Assembly: GCA_018269055.1 (NCBI GenBank)
Contig: JAFDVI010000030.1
Coordinates: 1-52,959 of the forward strand
Source of the DNA: Acidobacteriota bacterium
Lineage (GTDB): Bacteria > Acidobacteriota > Blastocatellia > RBC074
Reading direction: 5' to 3'
Length of the DNA stretch: 52,959 nt
The notes under the pieces were generated by a model that ran no database searches, was not told the DNA's origin, and was given only the letters and a program-made list of their open reading frames with translations. Positions 20,601-28,807 of this stretch are shown piece by piece (position 1 is the first letter of the stretch; every line of letters begins with the position of its first letter). Made by a program: the position numbers and the translations under genes.

Positions 20601-21091
20601 ATACTTACCTCGATATCTTTACCTCCAAAGGCCACATGTTTAAGGATCGTGTCCTTACCAATGCACTTGCATATTCTCAATATATAAGAATCACACAATT
20701 CCGACAGGGCTTTGTCCAATTCATCAGTCAGTAAGTTTAAATGGCTCTTCTCGGGAAGGCTATTCCTATTCTCTTCTTCAAGCAGTTGATACTGTCTGTA
20801 TGCTTGCAGAATATTTGCTATTGCTGCCTTAAGATCATTCCTGAATATTTGCTCTGCGGGACATTCTATTGTAATTTCAGCCTTTTCATACTCTTCAGAC
20901 ATTAAAGAAAACCTTGGGCTGCTTGCTTCCACACTTCCTGGGTGAATTTTGATTTTGATGGGGATCTTCTCTTTAATCAGGAAGCGGTTTACCTCTCGTT
21001 GTAATAACTTATCGAATTCAATGCCGCTAAACACTGCTTCGGTTACTATATGATAAGGTATGTAGAAAACACTCTCTTTCTTTGCTTCCAT
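17648..21091 (-). CDS. Large HNIGSH-type histidine-kinase-like protein with a C-terminal pseudo-receiver
   Basis: 1147 aa, ATG with AAGGATAGAGAG upstream. Residues 1-450 are an uncharacterised input region. MARNLSHNIGSHVMFY (H503) resembles an H-box followed by the dimerisation helix. FYSIIENLIRNGAKHNP (about 620-636) is the N-box and LEGLGIKEMRAC (about 700) a G-box of a GHKL ATPase, so ATP binding and autophosphorylation are plausible. A second large region follows. The last 140 residues look like a receiver (VLIVDER, then VVVVSGRG), but the acceptor Asp is replaced by His (ALVIHQGIL). There is no membrane helix, so it is cytoplasmic. It heads the four-gene signalling module and probably phosphorylates the two receivers downstream. 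Confidence 0.78.
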   Translation of the reverse strand: MEAKKESVFYIPYHIVTEAVFSGIEFDKLLQREVNRFLIKEKIPIKIKIHPGSVEASSPRFSLMSEEYEKAEITIECPAEQIFRNDLKAAIANILQAYRQYQLLEEENRNSLPEKSHLNLLTDELDKALSELCDSYILRICKCIGKDTILKHVAFGGKDIEVSISLGFHFTAKGADRVHTHFKYYSVCGWTLHRAVISNLHALKSSYQPDSTNLEFILSVLLIMSMDHSKTLPLVGNIIKEDPDSPLELIGYDLRTLLDKYLPDEERKRWKAVADKLSLISNGDFENILRTLLLFNEWKQKTDIGIFAERLVSEGDEIIVSNYAIEYKGRPQGATSRDWWNYSVATRIEDFFIGSEWLKGFKIERPVKAYLIACPIFFREKLLGDFFITGTYFEGDEDIVRDNFIPLATELTTFLKDEFEYLAKVIMSFKFYDYASEQALSLKLNQTQLVMNMVEVFDLPPGEVIWGNILEPLTPIGRKIADYIKVHSTSAAVAAVMARNLSHNIGSHVMFYIEARAERITKELNRYLRDRMDFIADVTTSVPAWEMPMMIYGDIIRPLSSDFLKQLKETIAASEGITNIDFKFYIGSKEVEQQGQADAMYVSRDAECAIVSGLTGIQAFYSIIENLIRNGAKHNPYKSSDMKVSVRIDDENNAGDQKYIRVRVWEDITNCDQVLLDKINYYIKRPFIDESGTPDLEGLGIKEMRACAAFLRGLSPREAGLGTNDISPPLLRVHCLRDGGEEASPNWKLVYEFFLPKSKEALIIDYDLSLNNNLRLELSTHGIYIDRTVGDETSGLASHYLLVINQPDELEFSTTNQNTKDSLPCRMVLVGKKMAGFPEAVTMNEDTYKALTACLPVPESYKGVLLELYYQWISEFYKISKLSIVINLAQEKSKPLESADLISDWVEIEADFNRAFGKQRLELKFVPDMSDFDIPECPFVVYDRHQALKVNGSFNSSQSSGEKPSFYEGITAGRPNHNLFFSLPPDKYLRLNRVLRLIEAALTRVLIVDERVYKQISQQNLSKDLKESNLFVADGFNYNHPDDEDQLKLLKKVEDCYFHALVIHQGILDKMTDNNVERIQEFVGLLRERVPFVVVVSGRGTPVNVPGNARFAGAAGVLQFAVGQRSKYHLTQLLLSSRKARRIDVAQ

Positions 21092-21147
21092 ATGCTCTCT
21101 ATCCTTTATGCTAGCTTGGCTGTTGCTGCTTATTGGGTTAGCATCGG

Positions 21148-21176
21148 GTTATAAACGTTATTTGGTACTTGAACAA
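21148..21176 (-). promoter_or_regulatory. Possible promoter of the kinase module
   Basis: On the minus strand TTGTTC and TATAAC are separated by 17 bases, with about 50 bases to the kinase ATG. The -10 matches five of six consensus positions and the -35 three of six. The 294-base gap between the radical SAM stop and the kinase start leaves room for separate control. Confidence 0.35.
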
Positions 21177-21385
21177 CCGAAGCGCCAAAGTTTTAATTCT
21201 CCTGGAGCCAAGAAAAATGATTTCCGCGGCAGGGGGGAGATGAGCCAAGATAGATGGATTACCCCATGGCCGCTATATTCATCTTGTGACCGATGATGAA
21301 TCTCAAGTACGGCCTTTAGTGACGGTGAGTCGCCTCCGGTCATCTCAAGTCCGTGCAATTTCTATACGATCCTTGCTTGAATTCC

Positions 21386-22669
21386 TCAATCCAGTAACGC
21401 CCCTGCCGCTCTCCCTACTTCAGACTTATTTGCTATATACTCACATAGACAGTTCCGTGAGTAGGCGGCATATCGCGATTCAACGAGAAATTTATTCGAA
21501 TGCATTATGTTGAAGATGTCCCTGATTCCTTCTTGACCATCCTGACGTACACTGAGTTCCTTCAGAGAGTCAGCGTTCTCGACAGATAGATGAGTCAAAA
21601 AACTCGGGCAGAAGGTAAGATGTCCAGTAGCTGTTATAACGGTAGAGAAACCGGTTCGCTTACACTGCTGCTTTGTTAAGTACGGGGAAATTTTCAGGTG
21701 TTGCTCGGTAGTCAGATCATACTCGTGTCTGCCGAAATATCTTCCGGAATGGATGATCGGTTCGAGATACCACCTGATGCCAAAGTCTTTCACGAAAGGC
21801 ATGATATGTTCGAATACATCATCGAAATTGGGCTTGTGAACTGCCGTCTCGATTCCAGCTTTTTCCGGAGCGATCTTGATCAAATTGAGCAGCCCCTTGG
21901 GGACATCAATCTTGTTACCGTTCTGCAGTATCACAGTTTCTGTCCTGAGTCGTTCAGGCGGTATGCCCATCATCTTGGCTGCCTGCACCCTGTTCGAATG
22001 CCAATATTTGACATAAAGGTAGAGGGGTGATCTTTTGACTAGCTCGAAGAACTCTTCCAGCTCGAACCCACACTGTTTTTTGAACCGCTCCTCATCCGAG
22101 ATCAGTAAGCCATCAGTGAAAATGACAACATTCTGGCCAAGGCGTGTTGCAAATTCGATTATTTCGAAAATGTTCCTGTCGAGAAATGGTTCTCCCTCAC
22201 CGGGAATATAGATCGTCTTATTCCCCAATCTCGCAGTCTGGTTGATAATTTCTTCTATCTCCCCCAAGTTTAGATCGGTAGGTTTGTATCTCCTGTCGGT
22301 ATAACAGATGCTGCAATCCGCGTCGCATTTTCCCGTGAGGAAAAGGGCCGTCATCAGCACGCTTTTTTGCCTTGCTTTCTCTGCCCGATGCTTTATTTCT
22401 TCCATCGGGGCATTCTTTAACTCACGCACGAGCGCCGCGTATTTTGGAATCTGGATCTTTTCAAGTATATCTCTGTGCCCATAATACCAATCAATCGTAA
22501 TATTACTCAGAATAGATTCCTCTCTATCCTCCGGGTTAAATACGTGTTCGGGGAATAAGGTCACAAAGTTTGTTGTCTCAGTGTTATCTGTGCAATTCAT
22601 TTTGATCAACTGTTTAGATTTACCAGTGGAATAACTCATACTATCGGTACTACTTAGCATAAACGTCAT
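21386..22669 (-). CDS. Radical SAM protein with C-terminal cysteines
   Basis: 427 aa; the exact start is unclear because several Met codons occur in the first 25 residues. The radical SAM cluster motif is KCDADCSICYTD (C115-x3-C119-x2-C122), followed by the GEGEPF glycine-rich SAM-binding stretch. Further cysteines near the end (QQCKRTG, LTFCPSF and NCLCEY) could bind an auxiliary Fe-S cluster as in SPASM-type enzymes. These enzymes generate a 5'-deoxyadenosyl radical to modify peptides, cofactors or small molecules. There is no precursor peptide gene nearby. It lies 20 bases after the frameshifted methyltransferase, on the same strand. The substrate cannot be deduced. Confidence 0.85.
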   Translation of the reverse strand: MTFMLSSTDSMSYSTGKSKQLIKMNCTDNTETTNFVTLFPEHVFNPEDREESILSNITIDWYYGHRDILEKIQIPKYAALVRELKNAPMEEIKHRAEKARQKSVLMTALFLTGKCDADCSICYTDRRYKPTDLNLGEIEEIINQTARLGNKTIYIPGEGEPFLDRNIFEIIEFATRLGQNVVIFTDGLLISDEERFKKQCGFELEEFFELVKRSPLYLYVKYWHSNRVQAAKMMGIPPERLRTETVILQNGNKIDVPKGLLNLIKIAPEKAGIETAVHKPNFDDVFEHIMPFVKDFGIRWYLEPIIHSGRYFGRHEYDLTTEQHLKISPYLTKQQCKRTGFSTVITATGHLTFCPSFLTHLSVENADSLKELSVRQDGQEGIRDIFNIMHSNKFLVESRYAAYSRNCLCEYIANKSEVGRAAGALLD

Positions 22670-22688
22670 CTTTTCTTTAAATGTTCTG

Positions 22689-23503
22689 TCAAACAGAGGT
22701 CAAGATCTGATGCTCCTTTGTAGGGTCAAAAGCCATGAAAACTCTGTCAATTAGCCTTACAAACCACAATAAGCCTCCTGCTGTTCCGTTCATAAATGGT
22801 TGGCCGTCGTGGTCACCGTAAAACGTGAAATCATCGAAGCCCGAACCGGAAAGCACTTCAACCAGCTCGCTTTTACTATCGAAGTGCATCTGGTAAGGCG
22901 AAACGCGGGCCCGTCCAGTGGATTTTTCTCGGTAAACATACGCACCGCGAGGTCTCTGGTAACTTCATCAAATTTGGCCGTCCGCTCGAACCAGTATTCC
23001 TCGTCCTCCTTGTGTACCACACTGACCAGAGGGCGGTTCCCCTGATCAACCAACAACGTTCTACCGGATGGTGACAAGGAGCGGGCCGCCTCAAAAATTA
23101 GCCGACCCTCTTGCCTGTCACAATAAAAGCCTATTGATGAGCCTGCAATGATCGCTATGTCAAGCTTTCCATCCCCACGATAGAACCGCAAATCTGCATG
23201 GATTAAGTTAATCTTGACGCCTCGATCGGCAGCCAACTTGCGAGCAAGTTCTATAAGCACCTTCGACTGGTCAATCCCAGTCACCACACCGGTTTGTTGC
23301 GAGGCAAGAGGTACCAGCAATCTTCCGAAACCACAACAGATTTCAACAACTCTGTCTTCCTTCCTCATCCCGCTCAGGCGTCTAAAGGTAGCCACGTGAG
23401 AGACTGAATCCAAGTCCCGAAGGTGATCGAAGCGCGCAAACAGCTCATCGAAGAACGTCTCGCTATTCCACTGCTGGATCTGGTATGGCATAAGTGTCAA
23501 CAT
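22689..23503 (-). CDS. Class I SAM methyltransferase, frameshifted near its C-terminal third
   Basis: The first 195 residues are a clear SAM methyltransferase: VVEICCGFGRLLVPLASQ (motif I), VVTGIDQSK and a LDIAIIAGSSIGF strand. The usual C-terminal piece (a helix such as KSELVEVLSGSGFDDFTFYGDHDG) lies in another frame, beginning around MHFDSKSELV. One missing base near 22905 (GGGCC where GGGGCC would fix it) explains this, giving an intact protein of about 271 aa. It is either a real pseudogene or a homopolymer sequencing error; the CHAT gene shows the same kind of break. It sits between a second methyltransferase and the radical SAM gene. Confidence 0.7.
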
Positions 23504-23618
23504 CCGCTATGCACCTCACTACGATCTGCAGCACGGTATCATTGATCGCTGCCTGAGGCGAAATGAGTAGCCTTTGCCACCGCCGTACACTGAGTCACGC
23601 GGGGCCAGAATTTACTGC

Positions 23619-24344
23619 TCAACTTATTCGGAACATGACTAACCAAGTACACGAGCGTATCAAAGAATTCTTTACCTCTTCAAGCTCTGTATATTCGACC
23701 TTATGGATAACGTCCCATCCAAATTGGGACGAGATAGAATCAATTTCTCTCTCTGAGAAGAAATGGATCTTATGCTCTGGCTTATCGGGGTAAAGTATAA
23801 ATGTCCCCGAATCTACCTCTATACCTTTGCCGAATCTCTGATCACTCGCTGAATATTCACTCAAAATGAACAGGCTCCCCTTAGGGAGCCTGTCATTAGC
23901 ACATTCGAAAAGGGCGTTGCGGTATTCGGCCGGTAGAACTTGCAAAAAATAATGAGTATAAACGTGACACGCCGTGAAACCGAGTATGTCCTCACGGGTC
24001 AGAAACTCGAGGGCATCAGCTTTGACAAAAATGGGAGTTGTGTGGTGGTTATGTCTTTCGTTCAGAAGATTGTTGGCTCCCACCATCGCTTGTCCTGAAA
24101 CATCAACGCCATAAACACTCCCGCGCAACTCACTGGCTATAGAAATGACATCCCGCCCGTAGCCACATCCAAGCTCTATAAAACACGATCCCGGATCAAT
24201 CAAAGTATGTGCTTTCAGCAGCGCTAGTGATCTTTCAATAGCTTCGCTTTGGGTCTTCCCGTATACAAAGCCTTCCAAATATATCCGGTCCCAAAAACGA
24301 GCCTTTGCTCTAGCCGTCTCCTCATTTGCTGGCCTGCTTATCAA
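23619..24344 (-). CDS. Class I SAM methyltransferase (TPMT/TehB-like)
   Basis: 241 aa. Start taken as TTG overlapping the TGA stop of the binding-protein gene (TTGA); there is no ATG nearby. The N-terminal FWDRIYLEGFVYG is the W-x(n)-Y-x-G type seen in thiopurine/tellurite-type methyltransferases. Motif I is FIELGCGYGRDVISIA, followed by VYGVDVSGQAM and a motif IV region VYTHYFLQVLP. The C-terminal strands (KIHFFSEREIDSISSQFGWDVI) complete the fold. Coupling to the transporter binding protein suggests the methylated compound, or its precursor, is linked to the transported one. Substrate unknown. Confidence 0.78.
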   Translation of the reverse strand: MISRPANEETARAKARFWDRIYLEGFVYGKTQSEAIERSLALLKAHTLIDPGSCFIELGCGYGRDVISIASELRGSVYGVDVSGQAMVGANNLLNERHNHHTTPIFVKADALEFLTREDILGFTACHVYTHYFLQVLPAEYRNALFECANDRLPKGSLFILSEYSASDQRFGKGIEVDSGTFILYPDKPEHKIHFFSEREIDSISSQFGWDVIHKVEYTELEEVKNSLIRSCTWLVMFRIS

Positions 24345-25459
24345 AATTGGACCTCACTTACAGTAGACTCCTTACCCTCCAGTAGTTTCTTGATCCAGTA
24401 AGGCTTGACTACATCCCCGTGCTCATCAAAAGTGATAATACCTGAAACACCCTCATAGTTCTTGACTCCATGTAGGTAATCCTTCACCTTTTGAGGGTCG
24501 TAACCAACAGCGCTTATCCCTTTGAGGATTAACATCATTGCATCATAGGCAGGGTCAGCCGGCACACCCGCCTCTTTCCCAAACTTTGTTTTGTATCTGT
24601 CAATAAAGTCCTTATACACGGCACTATCCTTGTCGGCGAATCTGGGCACAGTGTAGTAAATCGGATTCGGGTAAGAAGCGGAAATCTTCTTGACGTTCTC
24701 ATTCTCGAAAGTTTCTGTGCCGATGATCGGGATGTTTAGCCTTGCCTCGGCTAGTTGTTTAAGAATCACGGGAAGTTCCTCTGGGTATGCCACCAGGATC
24801 AGGGCATCACTTGTCCTGGGAATCTTTTGGATGATGCTTCTAAAATCTCTGGTCGTGGCATCATATCCTTCCTCAAGACTGACTGCTGTCGCCAAGGATT
24901 TTTTGACTACTTCCGTTAATCCTTTCCCGTATTCATTGTTTACAAAAAGGATTGCCGGTTGCTTAGGCAAAAGCGTGTCGTTTAAAAATTTGGCAACAGC
25001 CCTGCCCATTAAATCATCAGATGGCCAAGTCCTAAATATGTAATCACCGGCGTCTCTAATTTTAGGGTTCGAACCCTGCCCTATCGTGACAACCTTATTT
25101 TGCTGACATAACGGAGCGATCGCAAGTAGATTAGAACTGGCAAGGTCTCCGACAATGAATTTAGCCCCATCATTGAAAATCAATTTATTGGCTGCATTGA
25201 CTGCTTCCTTCGGTACGCTTTTGCTATCTTCATATGATACTTCAACTTTGTATCCTTGCCCGCCCCCGCGAGCGTTAAAATCCTGTACCGCCAATTCTGC
25301 GCCGTTCCGGGCATTGTTGCCCCAAAAAGATGCCTCTCCAGTGAGGGGATAAATCACTCCTATCTTATAGGAAGCAGGTTTATCTCCACAGCCGCTAAAT
25401 GAAAATACAGCTGCCAGCACCAATCCGGCAATGCACATAACCAAGTTCCGATTTATCAT
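24341..25459 (-). CDS. Branched-chain-amino-acid-type ABC transporter substrate-binding lipoprotein
   Basis: 372 aa; the ATG is chosen because AAAGGAGA lies 9 bases ahead and a signal peptide follows directly. Residues 1-27 are a lipoprotein signal ending at FSGC, so the mature protein is anchored in the periplasmic face of a membrane. The rest is a type I periplasmic-binding fold of the LivJ/LivK (Peripla_BP_6) class: IGVIYPLTGEASFWG and a long two-lobed domain ending with the AGVPADPAYDAMMLI segment. Related proteins bind leucine, urea, amides and other small compounds, so the ligand is open. It is the fifth gene of the transporter operon. Confidence 0.9.
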   Translation of the reverse strand: MINRNLVMCIAGLVLAAVFSFSGCGDKPASYKIGVIYPLTGEASFWGNNARNGAELAVQDFNARGGGQGYKVEVSYEDSKSVPKEAVNAANKLIFNDGAKFIVGDLASSNLLAIAPLCQQNKVVTIGQGSNPKIRDAGDYIFRTWPSDDLMGRAVAKFLNDTLLPKQPAILFVNNEYGKGLTEVVKKSLATAVSLEEGYDATTRDFRSIIQKIPRTSDALILVAYPEELPVILKQLAEARLNIPIIGTETFENENVKKISASYPNPIYYTVPRFADKDSAVYKDFIDRYKTKFGKEAGVPADPAYDAMMLILKGISAVGYDPQKVKDYLHGVKNYEGVSGIITFDEHGDVVKPYWIKKLLEGKESTVSEVQF

Positions 25460-25493
25460 GTCAAAGTCTCCTTTGGGACAGGAAATTTCAGCA

Positions 25494-26222
25494 CTACAGG
25501 AAAATCTCCTCCATCCTTCTAGCATTCACAATTTCTTTTGGATTCTCCTGCAAAAAGGCCATTCCATCTTTGAGGGCGTAAACTTTATCTGCGATACGCA
25601 ACGCCTCCCTGACATTCTGCTCAGCGAGTAACACGGTTACTCCATGTTCTGCGTTAAACTTGCGAATGGTATTCAGCAAGCTCTTGACCGACGATGGGGC
25701 AAGTCCGCCGGAGGGCTCATCAAGAAGCCACAGTCGGGATCTGCGCACAATCAACATCGAAAGTGCCAGCATCTGCCGCTCACCACCACTCAACAGCCCT
25801 GCACGTTTCCCACGGATGTTGGATAAGAATGGGAAAGCGGTCCAGACAGCTTCTGCTCTTTCTTCGAAGGATGTTCCGGGTATCTTTTCCGCCGCCAAAC
25901 GTAAATGTTCCAAAACAGTCAGGCGGGGGAAAATCACGCCTCCCTGAAGCAGGAGTCCTATGCCTGAACCGGCTAGGGCGTGCGCTTCTATCCCGGTAAT
26001 ATCCATATCGTCAACAGAGATTCTGCCAGCCGTAGGTCGGATCAGCCCGGCAACCGTCCTCAGCAAGGTAGACTTCCCCGAGCCGTTTGCTCCGATCAAC
26101 GCGACAATCTGTCCAGGCGAGACATCTAAAGAGGCCCCGCGCAGGATCTCTTTTTTGTAGTAACTTACCACAAGGTCTTCGACCTTCAAGGACGCTCTGT
26201 TATAACCGCGGAAACCTTTCAT
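25494..26222 (-). CDS. livF: LivF-type ABC transporter ATP-binding protein
   Basis: 242 aa. Walker A GANGSGKST (about residues 43-51), signature LSGGERQML, Walker B LWLLDEPSGG and a switch His region replaced by LLAEQN. This is one of the two nucleotide-binding subunits of the HAAT (LIV) transporter family. It overlaps its LivG partner by 4 bases (ATGA) and lies 34 bases before the binding protein. It powers uptake of an amino acid or similar compound through the LivH/LivM channel. Confidence 0.92.
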   Translation of the reverse strand: MKGFRGYNRASLKVEDLVVSYYKKEILRGASLDVSPGQIVALIGANGSGKSTLLRTVAGLIRPTAGRISVDDMDITGIEAHALAGSGIGLLLQGGVIFPRLTVLEHLRLAAEKIPGTSFEERAEAVWTAFPFLSNIRGKRAGLLSGGERQMLALSMLIVRRSRLWLLDEPSGGLAPSSVKSLLNTIRKFNAEHGVTVLLAEQNVREALRIADKVYALKDGMAFLQENPKEIVNARRMEEIFL

Positions 26223-26977
26223 ACACCAAGGTACATTTCTCTTAAAAGTGGATGAGCATAAACCTCGGAGGGCGAGCCAGAGATTGCAACCCTTCCGTTA
26301 TTCATAACATAGGTACGATCCGAGATCTCCAGCGCTCTGGGTACATTATGCTCGATCATCAAAGCCGTTTTGCCGACCGCAACCAATCCTTTTATAAGGT
26401 TTACTATTTCGTCGATCATCAAAGGGTTCAACCCTGTCATGATTTCGTCAAGGAGCAAAAGTTCGGCTCCATTCATCAAAAGACGGCCCAGCGTAAGCAG
26501 CTTTTGTTGTCCATAGGATAAGTCCTTAGCTAGGCTGTTGCGCTTGTGGTCAAGGTTTATAAGCCTCAGGATCTTTTCTGCTCCCTCAAAGTTTTCTGCT
26601 TCTTCCTCTCGAACATCTTTCCAATGAAGAATTGTGTGCAATATTTTTTCGCCCTGGTGTTTCTTCTTAGCGACCAGCAGATTGTCTATCACGGTCATAT
26701 TGGTAAACAGCCGTCCATCTTGCCAGAGGCGACCAAGCCCGATCACCGCTCTCTGGGCGGGGGACAGTGCATCTATAGGCTCGCCTTTGTAGCGAATGCA
26801 CCCGGAATCCTGTCGTATAAAACCGCCAATAATGTTAAACAGGGTTGTTTTCCCCGCCCCGTTGGCGCCAATAATGCTCGAAATTGTCCCTGCCTGTATC
26901 GAGAATGTTACAGCTTCAACGGCTTTTATGCCATCGAAGGATCTACAGATATGCTGTACTTCTAAAAGTGGCGCCAT
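26219..26977 (-). CDS. livG: LivG-type ABC transporter ATP-binding protein
   Basis: 252 aa, the usual LivG length. Walker A GANGAGKTTLFN, a LivG-type insertion with IGLGRLWQDGRLFTNMTV, the modified signature LSYGQQKLL and Walker B LLLLDEIMTGLNP with an Ile-Met pair after the Glu. His switch in MIEHNV. It is the second nucleotide-binding subunit and pairs with LivF. It starts 7 bases after the LivM stop, so the operon is compact. Confidence 0.92.
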   Translation of the reverse strand: MAPLLEVQHICRSFDGIKAVEAVTFSIQAGTISSIIGANGAGKTTLFNIIGGFIRQDSGCIRYKGEPIDALSPAQRAVIGLGRLWQDGRLFTNMTVIDNLLVAKKKHQGEKILHTILHWKDVREEEAENFEGAEKILRLINLDHKRNSLAKDLSYGQQKLLTLGRLLMNGAELLLLDEIMTGLNPLMIDEIVNLIKGLVAVGKTALMIEHNVPRALEISDRTYVMNNGRVAISGSPSEVYAHPLLREMYLGV

Positions 26978-26984
26978 TAGTTAT

Positions 26985-27854
26985 CTACTCGAATTGATAT
27001 TTTCCGGCTATCCCCGCAGGTCGAAATCTCATCATTACAATAAGCGACAAGCCGTATATTATTATACGGAGATTTGCCGACAAAGAATCAGGGATGGCCA
27101 GGAACCGGAGAAATTCAGGAAGTAGCGTTAAGAGAAAAGCCCCGACAATAGGCCCTTTGATATTTCCAGTCCCTCCAACGATGACCATAGCTAACATGAG
27201 CATTGATTCCTCTTTTGTAAAGCTTGTCGGGTCAATAAAGGTGATGTATGTGGCATACAGAGCGCCGGCTATTGCAGCACACCCGCTTGCGAAGGAGACG
27301 CTACGCACTTTAAATGACATGACACTTTTACCAAGTGCGATAGCTGCAAGTTCATCATCTCGGATTGCCTGGAGAGTTCTGCCAAAAGGGGAGCGAAGGA
27401 TCAGTATAAGCAATCCAACAACTATTGTTGTGAGTAAAAATCCAAGCAAAGAAAAAGACTCGAGTGAGTTAAAGTCCATACCAAGAATTCTCGGTTTCGG
27501 GATGTTTGTAATGCCATAAGGGCCCTGTGTGACCTCCGTCCAGTTATATAGTATTCTGAAAAGGATTACCTGCAGTGCCAAAGTCGTCAAGATAAAAAAG
27601 TCACCTCGAAATCTCAGCGAAGCCAGGGAGATCAGAACGCTGAGTGAAACACATCCAATAACCGCAAAGATCAGCGACGGTAGGAAACCGAATCCAAGAT
27701 TTACCATTAGAAGCGCGGTTATGTAAGCGCCTACCCCATAAAATGCGGCGTGAGCTAGAGTCAGCAACCCCGTATATCCCACCATTATATTGAGTGAACA
27801 TGTAAGTAAGAGATTCAATTCAATAATAATAATAAGGTGTAAAAGGTAATTCAT
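26985..27854 (-). CDS. livM: LivM-type ABC transporter permease
   Basis: 290 aa; the ATG is chosen because it overlaps the LivH stop (ATGA) and has GGAGGAG ahead. An upstream open stretch of 37 codons lies inside the livH gene and is not used. About eight membrane helices, with the LivM pattern LTLAHAAFYGVGAYITALL near the N-terminus and the conserved cytoplasmic loop AIRDDELAAIALGKSV that contacts the ATPases, then GGTGNIKGPIVGA. It forms the channel with LivH. Confidence 0.92.
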   Translation of the reverse strand: MNYLLHLIIIIELNLLLTCSLNIMVGYTGLLTLAHAAFYGVGAYITALLMVNLGFGFLPSLIFAVIGCVSLSVLISLASLRFRGDFFILTTLALQVILFRILYNWTEVTQGPYGITNIPKPRILGMDFNSLESFSLLGFLLTTIVVGLLILILRSPFGRTLQAIRDDELAAIALGKSVMSFKVRSVSFASGCAAIAGALYATYITFIDPTSFTKEESMLMLAMVIVGGTGNIKGPIVGAFLLTLLPEFLRFLAIPDSLSANLRIIIYGLSLIVMMRFRPAGIAGKYQFE

Positions 27855-28759
27855 CGCTCCTCCAATCGCAGTTGAGTCGCGAATATACCTTCGCGGCGAA
27901 TAAGCAGAACAAGAATGAGGATGAAGAACGTGGTAGCGTCTTGCCATTGGGCCGAGAAAAACCAAGTGACGATGTTTTGTGTGATCCCGAGGAACATCGC
28001 ACCCACAACGGCTCCTATATTGGAGTTTACACCGCCAATAATGACAGCTACAACAGCGGTCAAGACCACCGAAAGGCCAGCATGTGGATCTATGCCGATA
28101 TCAAAGGCTCGCAGAAGCGAAGCCGAAGCCGCAAGGAACGAGCCGAGAGCAAATACCAAAAGCCTGGTCTTTTTAACATCAATGCCCAACAAGCTTGCAA
28201 GAGTCGCGTTGTCAGATATCGCCCTGATCTGTCGGCCCAGTGAGGATCTGCTGAGTAAAAACAGGACCGATGAGATCAGTACAACCGAAACAAAAAGCTG
28301 AATGGCTTGTATTCGCGTTATAATAGTATTGGCTACAGCAATGGTTGGTTCTATGCTTGATTCCAAGATTTTAGTATCATTACCGAAAAGTAGTGTGATG
28401 AGATTGGTAGTAACGATATACAAACCAAGTGATGAAATAAACGTCACCAAAGGCGGGGCTTTGCGCTTGAAAAGCGCACTGTAAACAACTTTCTCGAACA
28501 AAAATCCGAGAAGGCAACTCAATAATAAAGCGAGTATTATTATTATGGCTAGTGACAAGCCACCTGTACTTCTAAAAACCGACCTGGCAGCATAAGATAG
28601 GGCCAAAAGCAGATATGCCGCTGCAGTATAGATCGCACCATGTGCTATATGAAAAACTTTCGTCGCGTTATAGATCAGACTGTAGCCGAGGGCTACTAAT
28701 GAATAAAGCATTCCGGCGATAAGGCCATAAATCATTATCTGGGTAGTTATCATCCGCAT
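27851..28759 (-). CDS. livH: LivH-type ABC transporter permease, first gene of the operon
   Basis: 302 aa, ATG; a second Met three residues later is an alternative start. About eight membrane helices with the LivH hallmarks YSLIYNATKVFHIAHGA near the N-terminus, the ATPase-contact loop RAISDNATLASLLGIDV and VIIGGVNSNIGAVVGA near the end. It is the partner of LivM in the inner membrane. Its start faces an 830-base gene-free stretch with a candidate promoter, so transcription of the minus-strand block probably begins here. Confidence 0.92.
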   Translation of the reverse strand: MRMITTQIMIYGLIAGMLYSLVALGYSLIYNATKVFHIAHGAIYTAAAYLLLALSYAARSVFRSTGGLSLAIIIILALLLSCLLGFLFEKVVYSALFKRKAPPLVTFISSLGLYIVTTNLITLLFGNDTKILESSIEPTIAVANTIITRIQAIQLFVSVVLISSVLFLLSRSSLGRQIRAISDNATLASLLGIDVKKTRLLVFALGSFLAASASLLRAFDIGIDPHAGLSVVLTAVVAVIIGGVNSNIGAVVGAMFLGITQNIVTWFFSAQWQDATTFFILILVLLIRREGIFATQLRLEER

Positions 28760-28779
28760 AACTTATGCCTGTTATTTAC

Positions 28780-28807
28780 AATATACTTGATTATCTGATT
28801 GATCCAA
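28780..28807 (-). promoter_or_regulatory. Candidate promoter of the transporter operon with an overlapping palindrome
   Basis: Minus strand: TTGGAT, 16 bases, then TATATT, about 20 bases before livH. The -10 matches five of six consensus positions, the -35 three of six. The palindrome GATTG-ATC-CAATC (28797-28809) overlaps the -35 and could be a repressor site. Confidence 0.35.

Noticed and set aside
25065..25076. GGGTTCGAACCC, like a tRNA T-arm
   Set aside because: It lies inside the binding-protein gene and no cloverleaf forms around it.
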